In this document: positions 1-9,627 of the stretch, in pieces | Numbering within the stretch: position 1 is the stretch's first letter | Layout of the letters: every line of letters begins with the position of its first letter | From: G965197675 sp965197675 | GTDB taxonomy: Bacteria > Chloroflexota > Dehalococcoidia > Plut-88900 | Reading direction: 5' to 3' | DNA length: 64,000 nt | Assembly: GCA_965197675.1 (NCBI GenBank) | Contig: OZ240221.1 | Span: 930,001-994,000 of the forward strand | Made by a program: the position numbers and the translations under genes | The notes under the pieces: generated by a model | Seen by the model: the letters and a program-made list of their open reading frames with translations, nothing else | Told to the model about the DNA's origin: nothing | The model's database searches: none

Positions 1-115
1 TCTCAGCCTTCGATTCACAGCTTGGGCAAGATGCTGGAGCATCAAACTCATTCATAGGCCGAATCAGCTCAAACTCCGCTCCACATTCTGGGCAGTAATA
101 CTCGTAAACAGGCAT
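1..115 (-). CDS. FmdB-family zinc-ribbon protein, 3' part outside window
   Basis: The first 38 or so residues are visible on the minus strand, starting at the ATG complementary to 113-115, and the gene runs out of the window. The peptide opens MPVYEYYCPECG and has a second CPSC pair about 20 residues later, giving the CxxC...CxxC zinc ribbon of the FmdB regulatory family (putative). The start resembles the complete FmdB-type protein at 49045-49395 (MPLYDYECLNCG), so the window holds two paralogues. It lies 24 bp downstream of the small ORF at 140-370 and is probably co-transcribed with it. Function of the family is poorly defined; I only claim the fold. Confidence 0.75.
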   Translation of the reverse strand, partial: MPVYEYYCPECGAEFELIRPMNEFDAPASCPSCESKAE

Positions 116-139
116 CAAGCACCTCAAGAGCCGAGTATA

Positions 140-370
140 TTACCTGTCCTCCTCGGGCTTCCAGCCGGTCTTTTCCTCCACGTCTTTCAGTTCCCTTCGC
201 CGTCTCTCCACTACATCTCTAAGTTTCTCGTTTATGTCAGGAGTTATCAGTAGAAGAGCGATCTGATTTTTCCGATGCCACACCTGGAGATTGCCAAAGC
301 TCTCCTGTATCCAATAGCCCTCCCTTTTTTGGTCTGGCGTAAGCCTTATTTCGCTTGAACTTTTACTCAT
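140..370 (-). CDS. small charged hypothetical protein
   Basis: A 76-residue protein with no recognised domain. The N-terminal half reads like a small beta-rich unit (YWIQESFGNLQVWHRKNQIA), and the C-terminal half is a charged helix rich in Arg, Glu and Lys (residues about 48-76). No signal peptide or membrane segment is seen. It sits directly upstream of the FmdB-like gene on the same strand with a 24-bp gap, which suggests a small operon. No competing long frame covers it, which supports it being real, but the product is unknown. Confidence 0.5.
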   Translation of the reverse strand: MSKSSSEIRLTPDQKREGYWIQESFGNLQVWHRKNQIALLLITPDINEKLRDVVERRRRELKDVEEKTGWKPEEDR

Positions 371-453
371 GTCCTTCCGAGCTCGGATTCTTAAGTGAAT
401 ATTCCCTGTCGGTAGTGGTCATGTTAGCAATGTGGATTACCATCGGCAACGAG

Positions 454-1761
454 CTAAGGAACATGGGAAGGGTATTCCGTACCTATGTGCCCTTCTTTCT
501 CCAGCTTCGCATACTCGGCCTCTGTCAGACCCAGAAGCTCTTTGTAGATGTACTCGTTGTGCTCTCCCAGCTGCACCGGCGGCATCCTGATGGAGTTGGG
601 CGTCCTGGACAGCTTCACAGGAACCCCCGCATAAAGGTGAGTACCCGAGTCGGCCTGGGTCAGTTCTTGGAAGAAGTCCCTCTCCTTAAATTGTGGATCT
701 TGATGCACCTCTTCCTGAGTAAGGACTGCTCCTGCCGGCACCCCATGACCCTGGAGCAGGCGCATTACCTCCTTTTTATCTCTTTGCTTTGTCCACTGGC
801 CTAGGTTCTCGTCCAACTCATCCTGATGGTTCCGACGAGCCAACTCACTTGAAAACTCACTTTCCAGAGTCCATGACGGATTACCCATAGCCTTGCACAA
901 TCCATCCCATTCATGTGGATTGGAGACAGCAATGGTTACCCACTGGTCCTCCCCTTTGCAAGGGTAGCATCCATGGGGAGCCTGGTAGGGATGCCGATTC
1001 CCCAATGTGGTAGGAACTCGGCGATTCATTCTATAGTCCATCGTGATCTCGCCCACATAAGTAGAAAAGTTCTCCACCTGTGCCAACTCAACGAGCTGCC
1101 CTTGGCCCGTCTTAGCCCGATGTCTGAGAGCCATCATTACAGCCAAGGCCGCGGTGATTCCGCCTCCGGCATCGCTCAGGTAGACATCCTCACGTACATC
1201 CATGTCCATATCTGCATAGCCCCTAATCCACGTGTGCCCACATATGCCATCAAAGTGACTGCCAAGGCACCTGAAGTTCTTGTAAGGTGCGTCCAAGCCG
1301 AAACCCGGCATCCGAATTACGATGAATCCCGGGTTGATCCTCTTCATCCTTTCATAGTCTATACCCAGCTTATCGGCAGTCTCGGGGACGTTGTTTTCCA
1401 CAAGCACGTCGGAGACGGCTACCAGCTTGTCGAGAACCTCTACACCCTCTGGACGGGTCAAATTCAGGGACATGCCGAGCTTGTTGTACGCGTGAAAGTT
1501 GAAGTCGACATGCCTGTTCCAAGGCCTGGGCCCCGGGTCCCAGTCAGGGTAGGCGGTATACCAGTTAGGGTTGTCCAATATCTCCTGTCTTGTTGGACGA
1601 GCTCTAGGGCCTCTTGTTTGGGGCTGCCTGACGTGAACAGGCTCTACGCGGATGACCTCGGCGCCCCAATCGGCCAGCATACGGGTCCCGAAGGGCCCTG
1701 CCCAGACCAGGGTCAGATCCAGGACGCGAACATCCTCCAGTGGCAGCTTAGAGGCGCTCAA
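454..1761 (-). CDS. CaiB/BaiF type III CoA-transferase, catalytic Asp present
   Basis: A 435-residue member of the CoA-transferase family III, which moves CoA between carboxylic acids through an aspartyl-CoA intermediate. The N-terminus has the family signature (VRVLDLTLVWAGPFGTRMLADWGAEVIRVEP), and the segment around LSDAGGGITAAL carries an Asp where formyl-CoA transferase relatives have the catalytic Asp. Length fits the family (about 380-440). The next gene upstream, 20 bp away on the same strand, is a second family member lacking that Asp, so the two may form a heterodimer of the kind known for BbsEF (inference). Substrate cannot be read from sequence. Confidence 0.9.
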   Translation of the reverse strand: MSASKLPLEDVRVLDLTLVWAGPFGTRMLADWGAEVIRVEPVHVRQPQTRGPRARPTRQEILDNPNWYTAYPDWDPGPRPWNRHVDFNFHAYNKLGMSLNLTRPEGVEVLDKLVAVSDVLVENNVPETADKLGIDYERMKRINPGFIVIRMPGFGLDAPYKNFRCLGSHFDGICGHTWIRGYADMDMDVREDVYLSDAGGGITAALAVMMALRHRAKTGQGQLVELAQVENFSTYVGEITMDYRMNRRVPTTLGNRHPYQAPHGCYPCKGEDQWVTIAVSNPHEWDGLCKAMGNPSWTLESEFSSELARRNHQDELDENLGQWTKQRDKKEVMRLLQGHGVPAGAVLTQEEVHQDPQFKERDFFQELTQADSGTHLYAGVPVKLSRTPNSIRMPPVQLGEHNEYIYKELLGLTEAEYAKLEKEGHIGTEYPSHVP

Positions 1762-1781
1762 CGAATTCCTTCCCCAATCAT

Positions 1782-2990
1782 TTAGATAACCCCTGTCTCT
1801 CCCAGCTTGGCCAGCTCGGACTTGCTGTAGCCCTGCAGCCCACAGTATATCTCTTGATTATGCTGTCCTAAGGCCGGTGCGGGGCGTCTCAAACTCCAGG
1901 GGCTATCGTTCATGATGAAGGGCCTTCCCGGATGGGTCAGATCCCCCACGTAATCTCTTTCCACATCGCACCAGAAATCCCGAGCGGCGAAGTTCAGATT
2001 ATTCGACAGCTGCTCCACAGTAGACACGGGGCCAGACAGGATTCGGGCTTTTTGAGCGGCCACCCAAGACTCCTCTACCGTGTGCTCCAGGAGCCAGGGA
2101 TCAAAGAGTACTAGAAATTGGTCGATATTCTTCTGGCGAGCCCTGGCCTCCGGCGTGGCAAAGCGAGGGTCTTCTTTTAGTTCCGGCAGCCCAATCATAT
2201 CAAGAGCCTTGGGAATAAAATCCGCTTCGGTGAAGACGTTGAGATAGCCGTCCTTGCATCGTCGCGGAGCACCTCCCGATCTTCTCTGATATCCTCTTTC
2301 AGTCGACTCACCGGTGTATTGATAGGCCAGCAACATGGGCCCGGTGCGGTCTATGCTTCCCGTGAACACATCTAATATAGAGAGGTCTACGTGGTCGCCT
2401 CTTCCTCTAATTTCACTGCCCGTGAGGGCGATGAGGGTGTGGAGGGCTGCACTGACTCCCGCCTCGTACTGGATAACGTTGCCCCCCATTTTTATAGGCT
2501 CTCGCTCTGGAACCCCAGAGGCGTGCATGAGGCCGCTTAGGGCATCGAATATTATCTCATCAGCTTTGTAGTCCCTGTATGGTCCCGTCTGCCCAAAGTT
2601 GGATATGGACGTCATGACGAGGCTCGGGTTGATCTGCTCCAGGGCGTCATAGCCGAGGCCCAGTTTCGGCATCACCGAGGGGCGAAAGCTCTCCACCACT
2701 ACGTTCGCCCACTTCACCATCTCCTTGAATATACGTACTCCAGCTTTGTTCTTTAGATTTAGGGTTACACCTCTCTTGTTGTTGTTCAAGTAGAGGAAAA
2801 GCCCACTTTTCTCGAGATGCGGGACGTCCCCAGGAAAGGGGCCTACATGGCGAGCGCCGTCTCCCGAACCGGGTCTCTCTACCTTGATGACGTCGGCCCC
2901 AAAATCGGCCAGGAACTTAGTACAGAAAGGTCCTGCGACGTAATGAGTCAGGTCAAGGATCTTGAGATCGGATAGAGCTTGGGCTGGCAA
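1782..2990 (-). CDS. CaiB/BaiF type III CoA-transferase homologue lacking the catalytic Asp
   Basis: A 402-residue family III CoA-transferase: N-terminus LKILDLTHYVAGPFCTKFLA, then the family's ADVIKVERPGSGD segment, with C-terminal QHNQEIYCGL. At the place where active members read D-x-A/G-x-G before an Ala-rich helix, this protein reads VIQYEAGVSAAL, so by-eye alignment puts Gln at the catalytic Asp position. It is the upstream gene of a two-gene run with the 435-residue homologue (20-bp gap). Either it is the non-catalytic subunit of a heterodimer, or its alignment shifts and an acidic residue elsewhere serves. Substrate unknown. Confidence 0.88.
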   Translation of the reverse strand: MPAQALSDLKILDLTHYVAGPFCTKFLADFGADVIKVERPGSGDGARHVGPFPGDVPHLEKSGLFLYLNNNKRGVTLNLKNKAGVRIFKEMVKWANVVVESFRPSVMPKLGLGYDALEQINPSLVMTSISNFGQTGPYRDYKADEIIFDALSGLMHASGVPEREPIKMGGNVIQYEAGVSAALHTLIALTGSEIRGRGDHVDLSILDVFTGSIDRTGPMLLAYQYTGESTERGYQRRSGGAPRRCKDGYLNVFTEADFIPKALDMIGLPELKEDPRFATPEARARQKNIDQFLVLFDPWLLEHTVEESWVAAQKARILSGPVSTVEQLSNNLNFAARDFWCDVERDYVGDLTHPGRPFIMNDSPWSLRRPAPALGQHNQEIYCGLQGYSKSELAKLGETGVI

Positions 2991-3150
2991 TGGACGGCTC
3001 CGGTCGAAGGGATATTACGACGCCCAATTCTACCACGCTGTGCAAGGTTAAAATAAGGCTTAAGCGCAGTTTCTCCAGCTAAGAGTCGGCCTTGTGGATG
3101 GGCCGATCATAGACATTTGAAAGCTAGAGAACAAGTATAGAGGCGCTTAT

Positions 3151-3620
3151 CGACTGGGCTTGCGTGTGTAACTTGATTGTCTTTTCTGTTTAGCTTTGAA
3201 ACTTGATTGAATTTTCTGGTCCCCGTTCAAACTTGATTGAGTTATAAAAAAAGTTTTGTTTTCGGGGTTTTCCAGGCACGAAGATGTCGTTATAACTTGA
3301 TTGAGTTTTTCATCAGGTTGGGGAGATTCGACCTCATCCCCCTTGCCCCCTTCTCCTGGCCAGGAGAAGGGGGGATAAGAAAGGTAAATGGGGGGACACC
3401 CCCCAAGCCCCCCGACAAAGAGGGCAGCGCCCCCTCTGTACTCTCCGCGTATGTTAGGGTGTCTGCACTTGGGTGATGACCTATGTGAGAAATAAAAGTG
3501 ATGCCTCCTTGTAAGCGAGATTGCATTTGTATTATAGCACTTAGGTTCTCATTCTATACATAGACGCGTGGCACGACAGGCTAGGTGCCCACCCCGGATT
3601 CTCGTGTCAATCATGGGAAT
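3151..3620. repeat. dispersed repeat, copy A, with four AACTTGATTG iterations
   Basis: This non-coding block is repeated, with small differences, at 60631-61180. Both copies start at cgactgggcttgcgtgtg, contain four direct copies of AACTTGATTG spaced over about 140 bp, then a GC-rich hairpin-prone stretch (runs of G and C around 3370-3440) and end in a segment matching the 'gtgtcaagcacgggaatgac' repeat family. No protein is convincing in it. The iterated motif near one end resembles the multiple transposase-binding repeats at IS21-family ends, so it may be a non-autonomous or decayed element (inference). Confidence 0.75.
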
Positions 3621-3720
3621 GATGGCAAAGGGACTCAACAACTGCCTTGATTGTCAAGAGGCACCGGGGTGAAGGGGTTTAGAAGCGAACTCCCGAGGCA
3701 AACATGAAGTGAATTTGGCT

Positions 3721-4887
3721 CTACTCGTAGACTTTGAGGATCTCGTATGTAGTGTTGCGCTGAGCGGGAATCCTGCCCATGTCCGTAGTCAGCCTCCGGA
3801 ACTCCTCGGGAGACATGTACTGTCCATATGGCGCTCCCGCCGATCGGGATATCTTCTCGTTCATGAGGGAGCCGCCGAAGTCGTTGGCGCCGGAGTTTAG
3901 GCAGACTTGAGCGAATTTGGAGCCCAGTTTCACCCAAGACACTTGTATGTTCTTGATGTGGTTGTTCAGCATAATCCTGGAAACCGCATGCATCCTCAGG
4001 TCTTCCAAGCCAGTGGGACCAGGACGAGCGGTACCATCGAGGTAGATAGGCGAGTTCCAGTGCACGAAACCGAGAGGGACGAACTCGGTGAACCCACCCG
4101 TTTCCTTCTGTATATCTCGGATCAACGCCAAGTGGTTGGCCCAGTGGACAGGAGCATCCACGTGGCCGTACATGATGGTTGAGGTGGAGCGGATGCCGAG
4201 GTTGTGGGCCGTTTTCACTATCTCGATCCACTCTTCGGCACTGAGTTTGTTCTTGGTGAGGGTCGTGCGAATTTCGGTGTCCAGGATCTCCGCAGCCGTG
4301 CCCGGTATGGTGCCCAATCCCACCTCCTTCAACATCAGAAGGAAGTCCCGGGTGCTGAGGCCCGTTCTCCTGGTGCCATACTGGATCTCGAAGGGCGAAA
4401 AGGCGTGAATGTGAATGTCTGGGACTCTCTCTTTGATGGCTATGATAATGTCCCGATACTCGTAGCCGGTCATCTTGGGGTGAAGTCCGCCCTGCATACA
4501 CACCTCGGTGGCGCCGGCATTCCATGCCTCTTCGGCCCGGCGGGCCACCTCATCCACCGTTAGTGTCTCCGCTTCCTCGTCCCCGAAATGCTTGGCGAAG
4601 GCGCAGAAGCGGCATCCCGTATAGCAAATGTTGGTGAAATTGATGTTCCTTACAGTTACAAAAGTAACGACGTCTCCCACTGTGCGTTTCCGAAGCTCGT
4701 TGGCGGTCATGCATAGAGCATGAAGCCCTAGGTCGGTAGTCGCAAAGAGAGTTATGGCATCCTCGATGCCGATATCGTTACCTTCAAGCGCTCGATCTAG
4801 AATCCTGGAGATATCCGGATCTATGACGCTGAGCAAGCGGTCAAGCCCATACTCAGCAGATAGCGGGGCAGCGGTTTTTATTGCCAT
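3721..4887 (-). CDS. cofH: CofH, radical-SAM 4-hydroxyphenyl transferase of F420 biosynthesis
   Basis: A 388-residue radical-SAM enzyme. Cys88, Cys92 and Cys95 (CYTGCRFC) form the CxxxCxxC motif that binds the 4Fe-4S cluster. CofH transfers the tyrosine-derived hydroxybenzyl group to the ribityl-aminouracil precursor; CofG then closes the ring to give FO, the chromophore of coenzyme F420. It directly follows cofG on the minus strand with a 10-bp overlap, which indicates one transcript and translational coupling. Length and the SPIYLDGTARPGPT and HIQVSW-like (KNIQVSWVKLG) segments fit the family. Confidence 0.95.
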   Translation of the reverse strand: MAIKTAAPLSAEYGLDRLLSVIDPDISRILDRALEGNDIGIEDAITLFATTDLGLHALCMTANELRKRTVGDVVTFVTVRNINFTNICYTGCRFCAFAKHFGDEEAETLTVDEVARRAEEAWNAGATEVCMQGGLHPKMTGYEYRDIIIAIKERVPDIHIHAFSPFEIQYGTRRTGLSTRDFLLMLKEVGLGTIPGTAAEILDTEIRTTLTKNKLSAEEWIEIVKTAHNLGIRSTSTIMYGHVDAPVHWANHLALIRDIQKETGGFTEFVPLGFVHWNSPIYLDGTARPGPTGLEDLRMHAVSRIMLNNHIKNIQVSWVKLGSKFAQVCLNSGANDFGGSLMNEKISRSAGAPYGQYMSPEEFRRLTTDMGRIPAQRNTTYEILKVYE

Positions 4888-6080
4888 ACGAGTTCCTCTT
4901 CTCTAGCGTAGCCATTCTCATCCACCCACTCCATGATTTGGTCTCTAAACGCAGGGGAAATATGCTCTGGCATGTGGATTACGTATTCGGGGTATATAGC
5001 CAAGCGCTCCTTCATCTCGAAACCTGCGTTCCTCGTCCTCTCTTTCAACTCGGCTATCTTGGGCCACGCCTTTTCCGGGTTTATGAAGTCCTTGGTCACA
5101 GGCGAGATGCCTCCCCAATCGTTGATTCCGGCCAGCAGATAGAACTGATACGCATCTGGCGTCAGGTTGGGAGGCGCCTGAATATTCATCTCACCACCGA
5201 GAATTAGCCTGGCCATCGCAATGGTAACGATCATATCCAGAGACGTAGGCTCCTCGTAGCCCTTCATTCTCGTGTCTGGCTTGGCCCTGAAGTTCTGAAT
5301 AATCACCTCTTGGATATGGCCGTACTCCTCGTGGAGCTCTTTGATGGCGAACAGTGAGTCCACCCGTTCTTCCAAGGTCTCGCCTATGCCGATGAGGATG
5401 CCGGTGGTGAAGGGGATATTCAACTCTCCGGCGTAGCGCATAGTATCCATCCTCACCTCGGGGGCCTTGCCCATGCACCCGTAGTGCGCCTGTCCTCTTT
5501 CCAATAGGCGAGGACTTATATTCTCCAGCATCAGCCCCATGCTAACGGTGACGTCCCTAAGGGCCGCCACCTCTTCTCGCTCCAATACTCCAGAGTTGCT
5601 GTGGGGCAGTAGGCCTGTCTCTTGGAATACCAACTCGCACATGGCTATGAGGTAGTCCGTCATACTGGAATAGCCCAACTCCTCCAGGCGTTTTCTCGCC
5701 AGTGGATGTACGTCCTCCGGCTTCTCGCCAAGACTGAACAGAGCCTCCTTGCAGCCCGCCTTGCGGCCCGCCTCGGCTACGGCCAACACCTCTTCGGGAG
5801 TCATAGTGTGGGCTTGAGGATGGGTGGGAGCCTTCACGAAGGTGCAGTATCCGCACTTGTCTCGACACAGGTTAGTAAGAGGAATAAACACCTTCCTTGA
5901 ATAGGCGATGCGATGTCCTTTATACCTATCTCGCAGGAGGCTGGCGCAACTCATCAGAGAGGGTATTGTAGAGCCACTGGCCCGAACTAACCGGTACGCT
6001 TGTTCTCGCGTAATAGAGTCGCCGGCTAAGACCCTCTCTAAGGTGTCTTCTTCCAGGGTTTGAGTCGATATGTAGGTCAC
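4878..6080 (-). CDS. cofG: CofG, 7,8-didemethyl-8-hydroxy-5-deazariboflavin synthase subunit
   Basis: A 400-residue radical-SAM protein with Cys72, Cys76 and Cys79 (CRDKCGYC) as cluster ligands and the family segments CKEALFSLGEKPED and GINDWGGISPVT. It catalyses the second radical step of FO synthesis, after CofH. In actinobacteria CofG and CofH are often one fused protein (FbiC); here they are separate genes as in archaea and many Chloroflexota. First gene of the cofG-cofH pair; 256 bp of non-coding DNA separates it from the divergent substrate-binding gene at 6337. Confidence 0.95.
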   Translation of the reverse strand: MTYISTQTLEEDTLERVLAGDSITREQAYRLVRASGSTIPSLMSCASLLRDRYKGHRIAYSRKVFIPLTNLCRDKCGYCTFVKAPTHPQAHTMTPEEVLAVAEAGRKAGCKEALFSLGEKPEDVHPLARKRLEELGYSSMTDYLIAMCELVFQETGLLPHSNSGVLEREEVAALRDVTVSMGLMLENISPRLLERGQAHYGCMGKAPEVRMDTMRYAGELNIPFTTGILIGIGETLEERVDSLFAIKELHEEYGHIQEVIIQNFRAKPDTRMKGYEEPTSLDMIVTIAMARLILGGEMNIQAPPNLTPDAYQFYLLAGINDWGGISPVTKDFINPEKAWPKIAELKERTRNAGFEMKERLAIYPEYVIHMPEHISPAFRDQIMEWVDENGYAREEELVWQ

Positions 6081-6336
6081 TCTACGCCTTCCACTGGGTT
6101 ATCGATTAATCAAAGCCTTCAGATAAAGGCAGGCTCAATGGCTATATAGGCGGAAACGTAGTCTAGCTTCAGGAAACTAGCGTTGTCAACACATCATACC
6201 TCGGCTCAATCAACAAAAGCACACATGGATATCAAAGAAACTTACTTACTAAGCTATCGTTAGAGGGCTATAGGGAGGTCATCGAGCGCCGAGAGGAGCG
6301 TTTGAACAGCCCTCAATAAGCACCTAAGATATAGAC

Positions 6337-8124
6337 ATGGCACGATACCCGAGAATAATAATTTATTCAGCAGCATTGGCTTTAACCGTTTGTGCCGTAG
6401 CCCTGGCATGTGCCGGAGATGATGATTCAACTCCGGACATCCAAGCCTTTAGATCTCCGACATCCACCCCTGCCTCCGTACCCACTCTCTCCGTCGACAA
6501 CTTGGCTCAGACGGTTGTAAGCGATCCATTCAGGGGGGGCGAGTTCACACAGCTTTGGACAGAACCTGTGACCTTAGACCCCGCGTTGGTAGGTGACACT
6601 TCCTCTACAGGGATAGTCATAGAGATTTACAGCGGACTGGTCACGCTGGATGAGAATTGGAACGCGGCGCCAGACATCGCTGAGAGGTGGACCAAGAGCA
6701 GCGACGGCTTAACCTACACCTTCTTCCTCAACGAAAACGTCAGATTTCACGACGGCAAGCCGGTGACTGCGAATGACTTCAAATACTCTTTGGAGCGGGC
6801 ACTGGATCCGGCCATTCAATCTCTCAAAGCAGGAATATACCTGGGTGACATCATTGGAGCACGGGATAGGTTCAGTGGTGTAGCCAATGAAACGCGAGGC
6901 ATTCGAGTCCTGGATGATTACACCCTGCAAATAACCATCGACCAACCCAAGCCTTACTTTTTGTCCAAACTCATCCATCCAACTGCCTTCGTGGTGGATA
7001 AGGAGACCATTGAGTCTGAACTAGATTCGGTTTCTCGTGCCAATGGGACCGGTCCCTTCAAGTTGGTCAAGTGGGAGGAGGGAGAACTTATTCGGTTGGA
7101 GCGAAACGATCTGTTCTACAACGATCCCCCTCACCTGGATGCGGTCAACTTCATTCTCGACGGGGGCGTGGGTATGATTATGTACGAGAATGAGGAAATC
7201 GACGTGACCAGTGTTGGGCTTGCCGACATCGAAAGGATTCTAGACGCCTCCGAAGGACTGGGCAAAGAGCTTGTGATTAATCCAAACGCCTTCGGCATAC
7301 AGTACTTCGGCATGGACATTAACACGCCCCCCTTCAACGACATCAACGTAAGGCTAGCCCTGAACCACGTAATCGACAAGGATCGCATTGCCGAACAACT
7401 CCTATACGGCATGGTATCGCCGGCCTACAGCGTTCTGCCTCCAGGGTTTCCTGGATATAACCCAGCTCTTAGGGGACTTCGCTTCGATGCAGAGAAGGCG
7501 ATGCGTCTTATGGCTGAGTCCACTTACGGGATGGGTGACCCAGATATACTCGAGTTACTTGAGAGAGCAGACCAGGAGACAGACCTTGTCGAGAGGCTCA
7601 GCCTGTTAAACGAGGCCTCCGAAAAAGCGGCTGACAATCTACCTCCCATCCGGCTAGTTGTACCAGGAGGCACGGGCGGGGTGGGCCTCGGCACAGAGAT
7701 GATCCTGGAGATGTGGAGGAGAAACCTGGGTGTTGAGGTGGAAGTAGGTGATCTCGGCTCTGATGCGGACTCACCGGCAACCCAATCAGGAGCCACCAGA
7801 CTGTTCTTGACAGCTTGGGTAGCCGGGTATCCGGACCCTCATGGATTTCTGGACGTACTTTTCCACAGTCAAGGACAGGCCAATATCATCAGCTATAGCA
7901 ACATGAAAGTCGACCAGATATTGGAGCAGGCGAGAATAGAGCAAGACCCAAGTGTGCGCATCTCGTTGTATCAGCAAGCGGAGGATATCTTAGTGAAGGA
8001 CGCTCCGTGGGTACCCACCTGGTTCAGTGGAAGTAGATATATGCTGATCAAGCCCTACGTAAAGGGATATGTATCCGCCCCTATCCCAATTTCCAAGCTA
8101 AAGGATGTATATATTTCTAGATAG
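6337..8124 (+). CDS. peptide/nickel ABC transporter substrate-binding lipoprotein (SBP_bac_5)
   Basis: A 595-residue extracytoplasmic solute-binding protein of the DppA/OppA family. The N-terminus has a positively charged start, a hydrophobic stretch and a lipoprotein-like cleavage site at ALAC (Cys about residue 25), followed by a Thr/Ser/Pro-rich linker. Family signatures include LTYTFFLNENVRFHDGKPVT and FKYSLERALDP. No permease or ATPase genes are beside it, so it is an orphan binding protein in this window. It converges on the M28 peptidase, with a hairpin in the gap. Confidence 0.92.
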   Translation: MARYPRIIIYSAALALTVCAVALACAGDDDSTPDIQAFRSPTSTPASVPTLSVDNLAQTVVSDPFRGGEFTQLWTEPVTLDPALVGDTSSTGIVIEIYSGLVTLDENWNAAPDIAERWTKSSDGLTYTFFLNENVRFHDGKPVTANDFKYSLERALDPAIQSLKAGIYLGDIIGARDRFSGVANETRGIRVLDDYTLQITIDQPKPYFLSKLIHPTAFVVDKETIESELDSVSRANGTGPFKLVKWEEGELIRLERNDLFYNDPPHLDAVNFILDGGVGMIMYENEEIDVTSVGLADIERILDASEGLGKELVINPNAFGIQYFGMDINTPPFNDINVRLALNHVIDKDRIAEQLLYGMVSPAYSVLPPGFPGYNPALRGLRFDAEKAMRLMAESTYGMGDPDILELLERADQETDLVERLSLLNEASEKAADNLPPIRLVVPGGTGGVGLGTEMILEMWRRNLGVEVEVGDLGSDADSPATQSGATRLFLTAWVAGYPDPHGFLDVLFHSQGQANIISYSNMKVDQILEQARIEQDPSVRISLYQQAEDILVKDAPWVPTWFSGSRYMLIKPYVKGYVSAPIPISKLKDVYISR

Positions 8125-8134
8125 CAGTAATAGT

Positions 8135-8152
8135 AGGGCCTATTGAGGCCCT
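8135..8152. terminator. hairpin between convergent genes
   Basis: A 7-bp perfect stem (AGGGCCT/AGGCCCT) with a 4-nt loop lies between the convergent substrate-binding and M28 peptidase genes and overlaps the peptidase stop codon. No long T-run follows on either strand, so it is a weak or bidirectional terminator candidate. Confidence 0.45.
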
Positions 8153-9510
8153 CGCCGGTTCTCAGCTAGACCCTCGATTATGGCGAGTCCCATCTGAACA
8201 GCGTCTCCTAGCCGGTCCACATCAATAAATTCGGCCGTATCTTGGGGAGTATGTATTCGAGACAAGTCATCTCCTCCAAAGTAAATAGCCGGTATAGATA
8301 CCGCTTGGAAGACGGCGTGGTCGCTCGTTGCTCCCAGGGGTACAGGCTCCTGAGACAGAGGTATTCCCATCTCCGTTGCGGCCTCCAAGGCGAGATTCAC
8401 CATAGAAGCATCTCCGCCTGTAATCAGCATGCTACCCGAGCCCACGCTATCGAAGTTGAGCATTGCAGCCACTGTTCCAGTCAATCTTGGTCCTAGGCTC
8501 CTCACAAATTCCACGCTTCCTCGAAGGCCTATCTCCTCTGAGCCGAAGGCCATGAAGCTCACCGTGAAGGGCAACTCCATGTCCTTCAGCTCGCGAGCAA
8601 GTGTCAGCATTACCGCCACTCCCGATGCGTTATCGTTGGCTCCTACAGTCCCGGATACGGTATCGTAGTGAGCACCTACGATCACCATTATCGTATTTCC
8701 AATACTCTCCTTGATGGTTGTCACGTTCTGGCTAGGCAAGGCTTCTCTGACCACGTTGATGTCGACTACCACCTCACCATTTTCCAGAAGGTCAAGCAGG
8801 TGAAGTCCATCTTCCCTGGACAGGGATAGAGCTGGAATATCGGCCTGAGTCTCAAGAGTGCCGGGGAAATTACCAGGCTGATTGTTATAGATAACGGCCG
8901 CAGATGCGCCGAGATTCTGAGCGTTTTGCACCTTCTCCTCGAAGGGGAAATCGCCTCGTTCCATGAGAGCAACTGCGCCATCTAAGCCATCTGCGGGAAA
9001 TTCCTCCAGTCGCCCTTTACCTGCCGATGAAATAGGCCCCACAACCTCTCCAACACCGGTCAGAACCATGAAGTCCGCATCTAACACTTCCTCTATTGGA
9101 CTGGAGATAGCCAGGAAGGGGATATCTGACGAGAACTGGGTGACGCTAAAAGGCCGAATCTCTGGTACGTATCCCAGTTTCCGAATCTCCTCAGCTATTA
9201 ACTCTGCGGCCCGTGCCTCCTCATCCGTCGCTGATTCCCTGGGTCCCAACTCGCGGGTTAGTAGCTGAAGGTAGCTTAAAGCTATCTCCCCCGGGTCATC
9301 AGAGGACGGGCCGCTATCTGTTAGTGCAGCTATGGGTGTGGCTGTAGAAGACGGGGTTGGCTTTTCTGATACCGGGCTAGATGTAGATGATCCGCCACAC
9401 GCGGCAACAATCACACTGATAGCTACTACGATGAAGGCTAACCTAAGCCTGGTCACAGCTTCCCCTGAGCTGGCTAAACGTGTCCTAAGGCATGAACGAT
9501 TTTGAGGCAT
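8140..9510 (-). CDS. M28-family zinc aminopeptidase lipoprotein with PA domain
   Basis: A 456-residue secreted peptidase. The N-terminus has a hydrophobic helix ending in a VAAC lipobox (Cys about residue 38), then a low-complexity Ser/Pro/Thr linker. The middle holds a protease-associated (PA) domain (GAVALMERGDFPF...NNQPG), and the C-terminal half the M28 zinc peptidase: GAHYDTVSG (His, Asp), ANDNASG (bridging Asp), GSEEIGLRGS (Glu-Glu), NFDSVGSG (Asp) and RIHTPQDT (His). All expected metal ligands are visible. It lies downstream of the selenoprotein candidate on the same strand with a gap of 117 bp. The true start could be a few codons inside the annotated one. Confidence 0.92.
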   Translation of the reverse strand: MPQNRSCLRTRLASSGEAVTRLRLAFIVVAISVIVAACGGSSTSSPVSEKPTPSSTATPIAALTDSGPSSDDPGEIALSYLQLLTRELGPRESATDEEARAAELIAEEIRKLGYVPEIRPFSVTQFSSDIPFLAISSPIEEVLDADFMVLTGVGEVVGPISSAGKGRLEEFPADGLDGAVALMERGDFPFEEKVQNAQNLGASAAVIYNNQPGNFPGTLETQADIPALSLSREDGLHLLDLLENGEVVVDINVVREALPSQNVTTIKESIGNTIMVIVGAHYDTVSGTVGANDNASGVAVMLTLARELKDMELPFTVSFMAFGSEEIGLRGSVEFVRSLGPRLTGTVAAMLNFDSVGSGSMLITGGDASMVNLALEAATEMGIPLSQEPVPLGATSDHAVFQAVSIPAIYFGGDDLSRIHTPQDTAEFIDVDRLGDAVQMGLAIIEGLAENRRGPQ

Positions 9511-9627
9511 AGACGGGCCGCAATCCTTAAGCGTCTGATGGTAAGGCAGGCGTCTGAAGTCTCTGGTCTATCGATTAGACACTACTGGAGGATTTGAGCA
9601 AGAAACAAGCCGACAGAGAAAAGAGCG

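Noticed and set aside
3237..3526. Small ORFs on both strands in the repeat block
   Set aside because: The same frames recur only because the block is repeated; the peptides are Pro/Gly-rich translations of a fold-prone sequence without ribosome sites.
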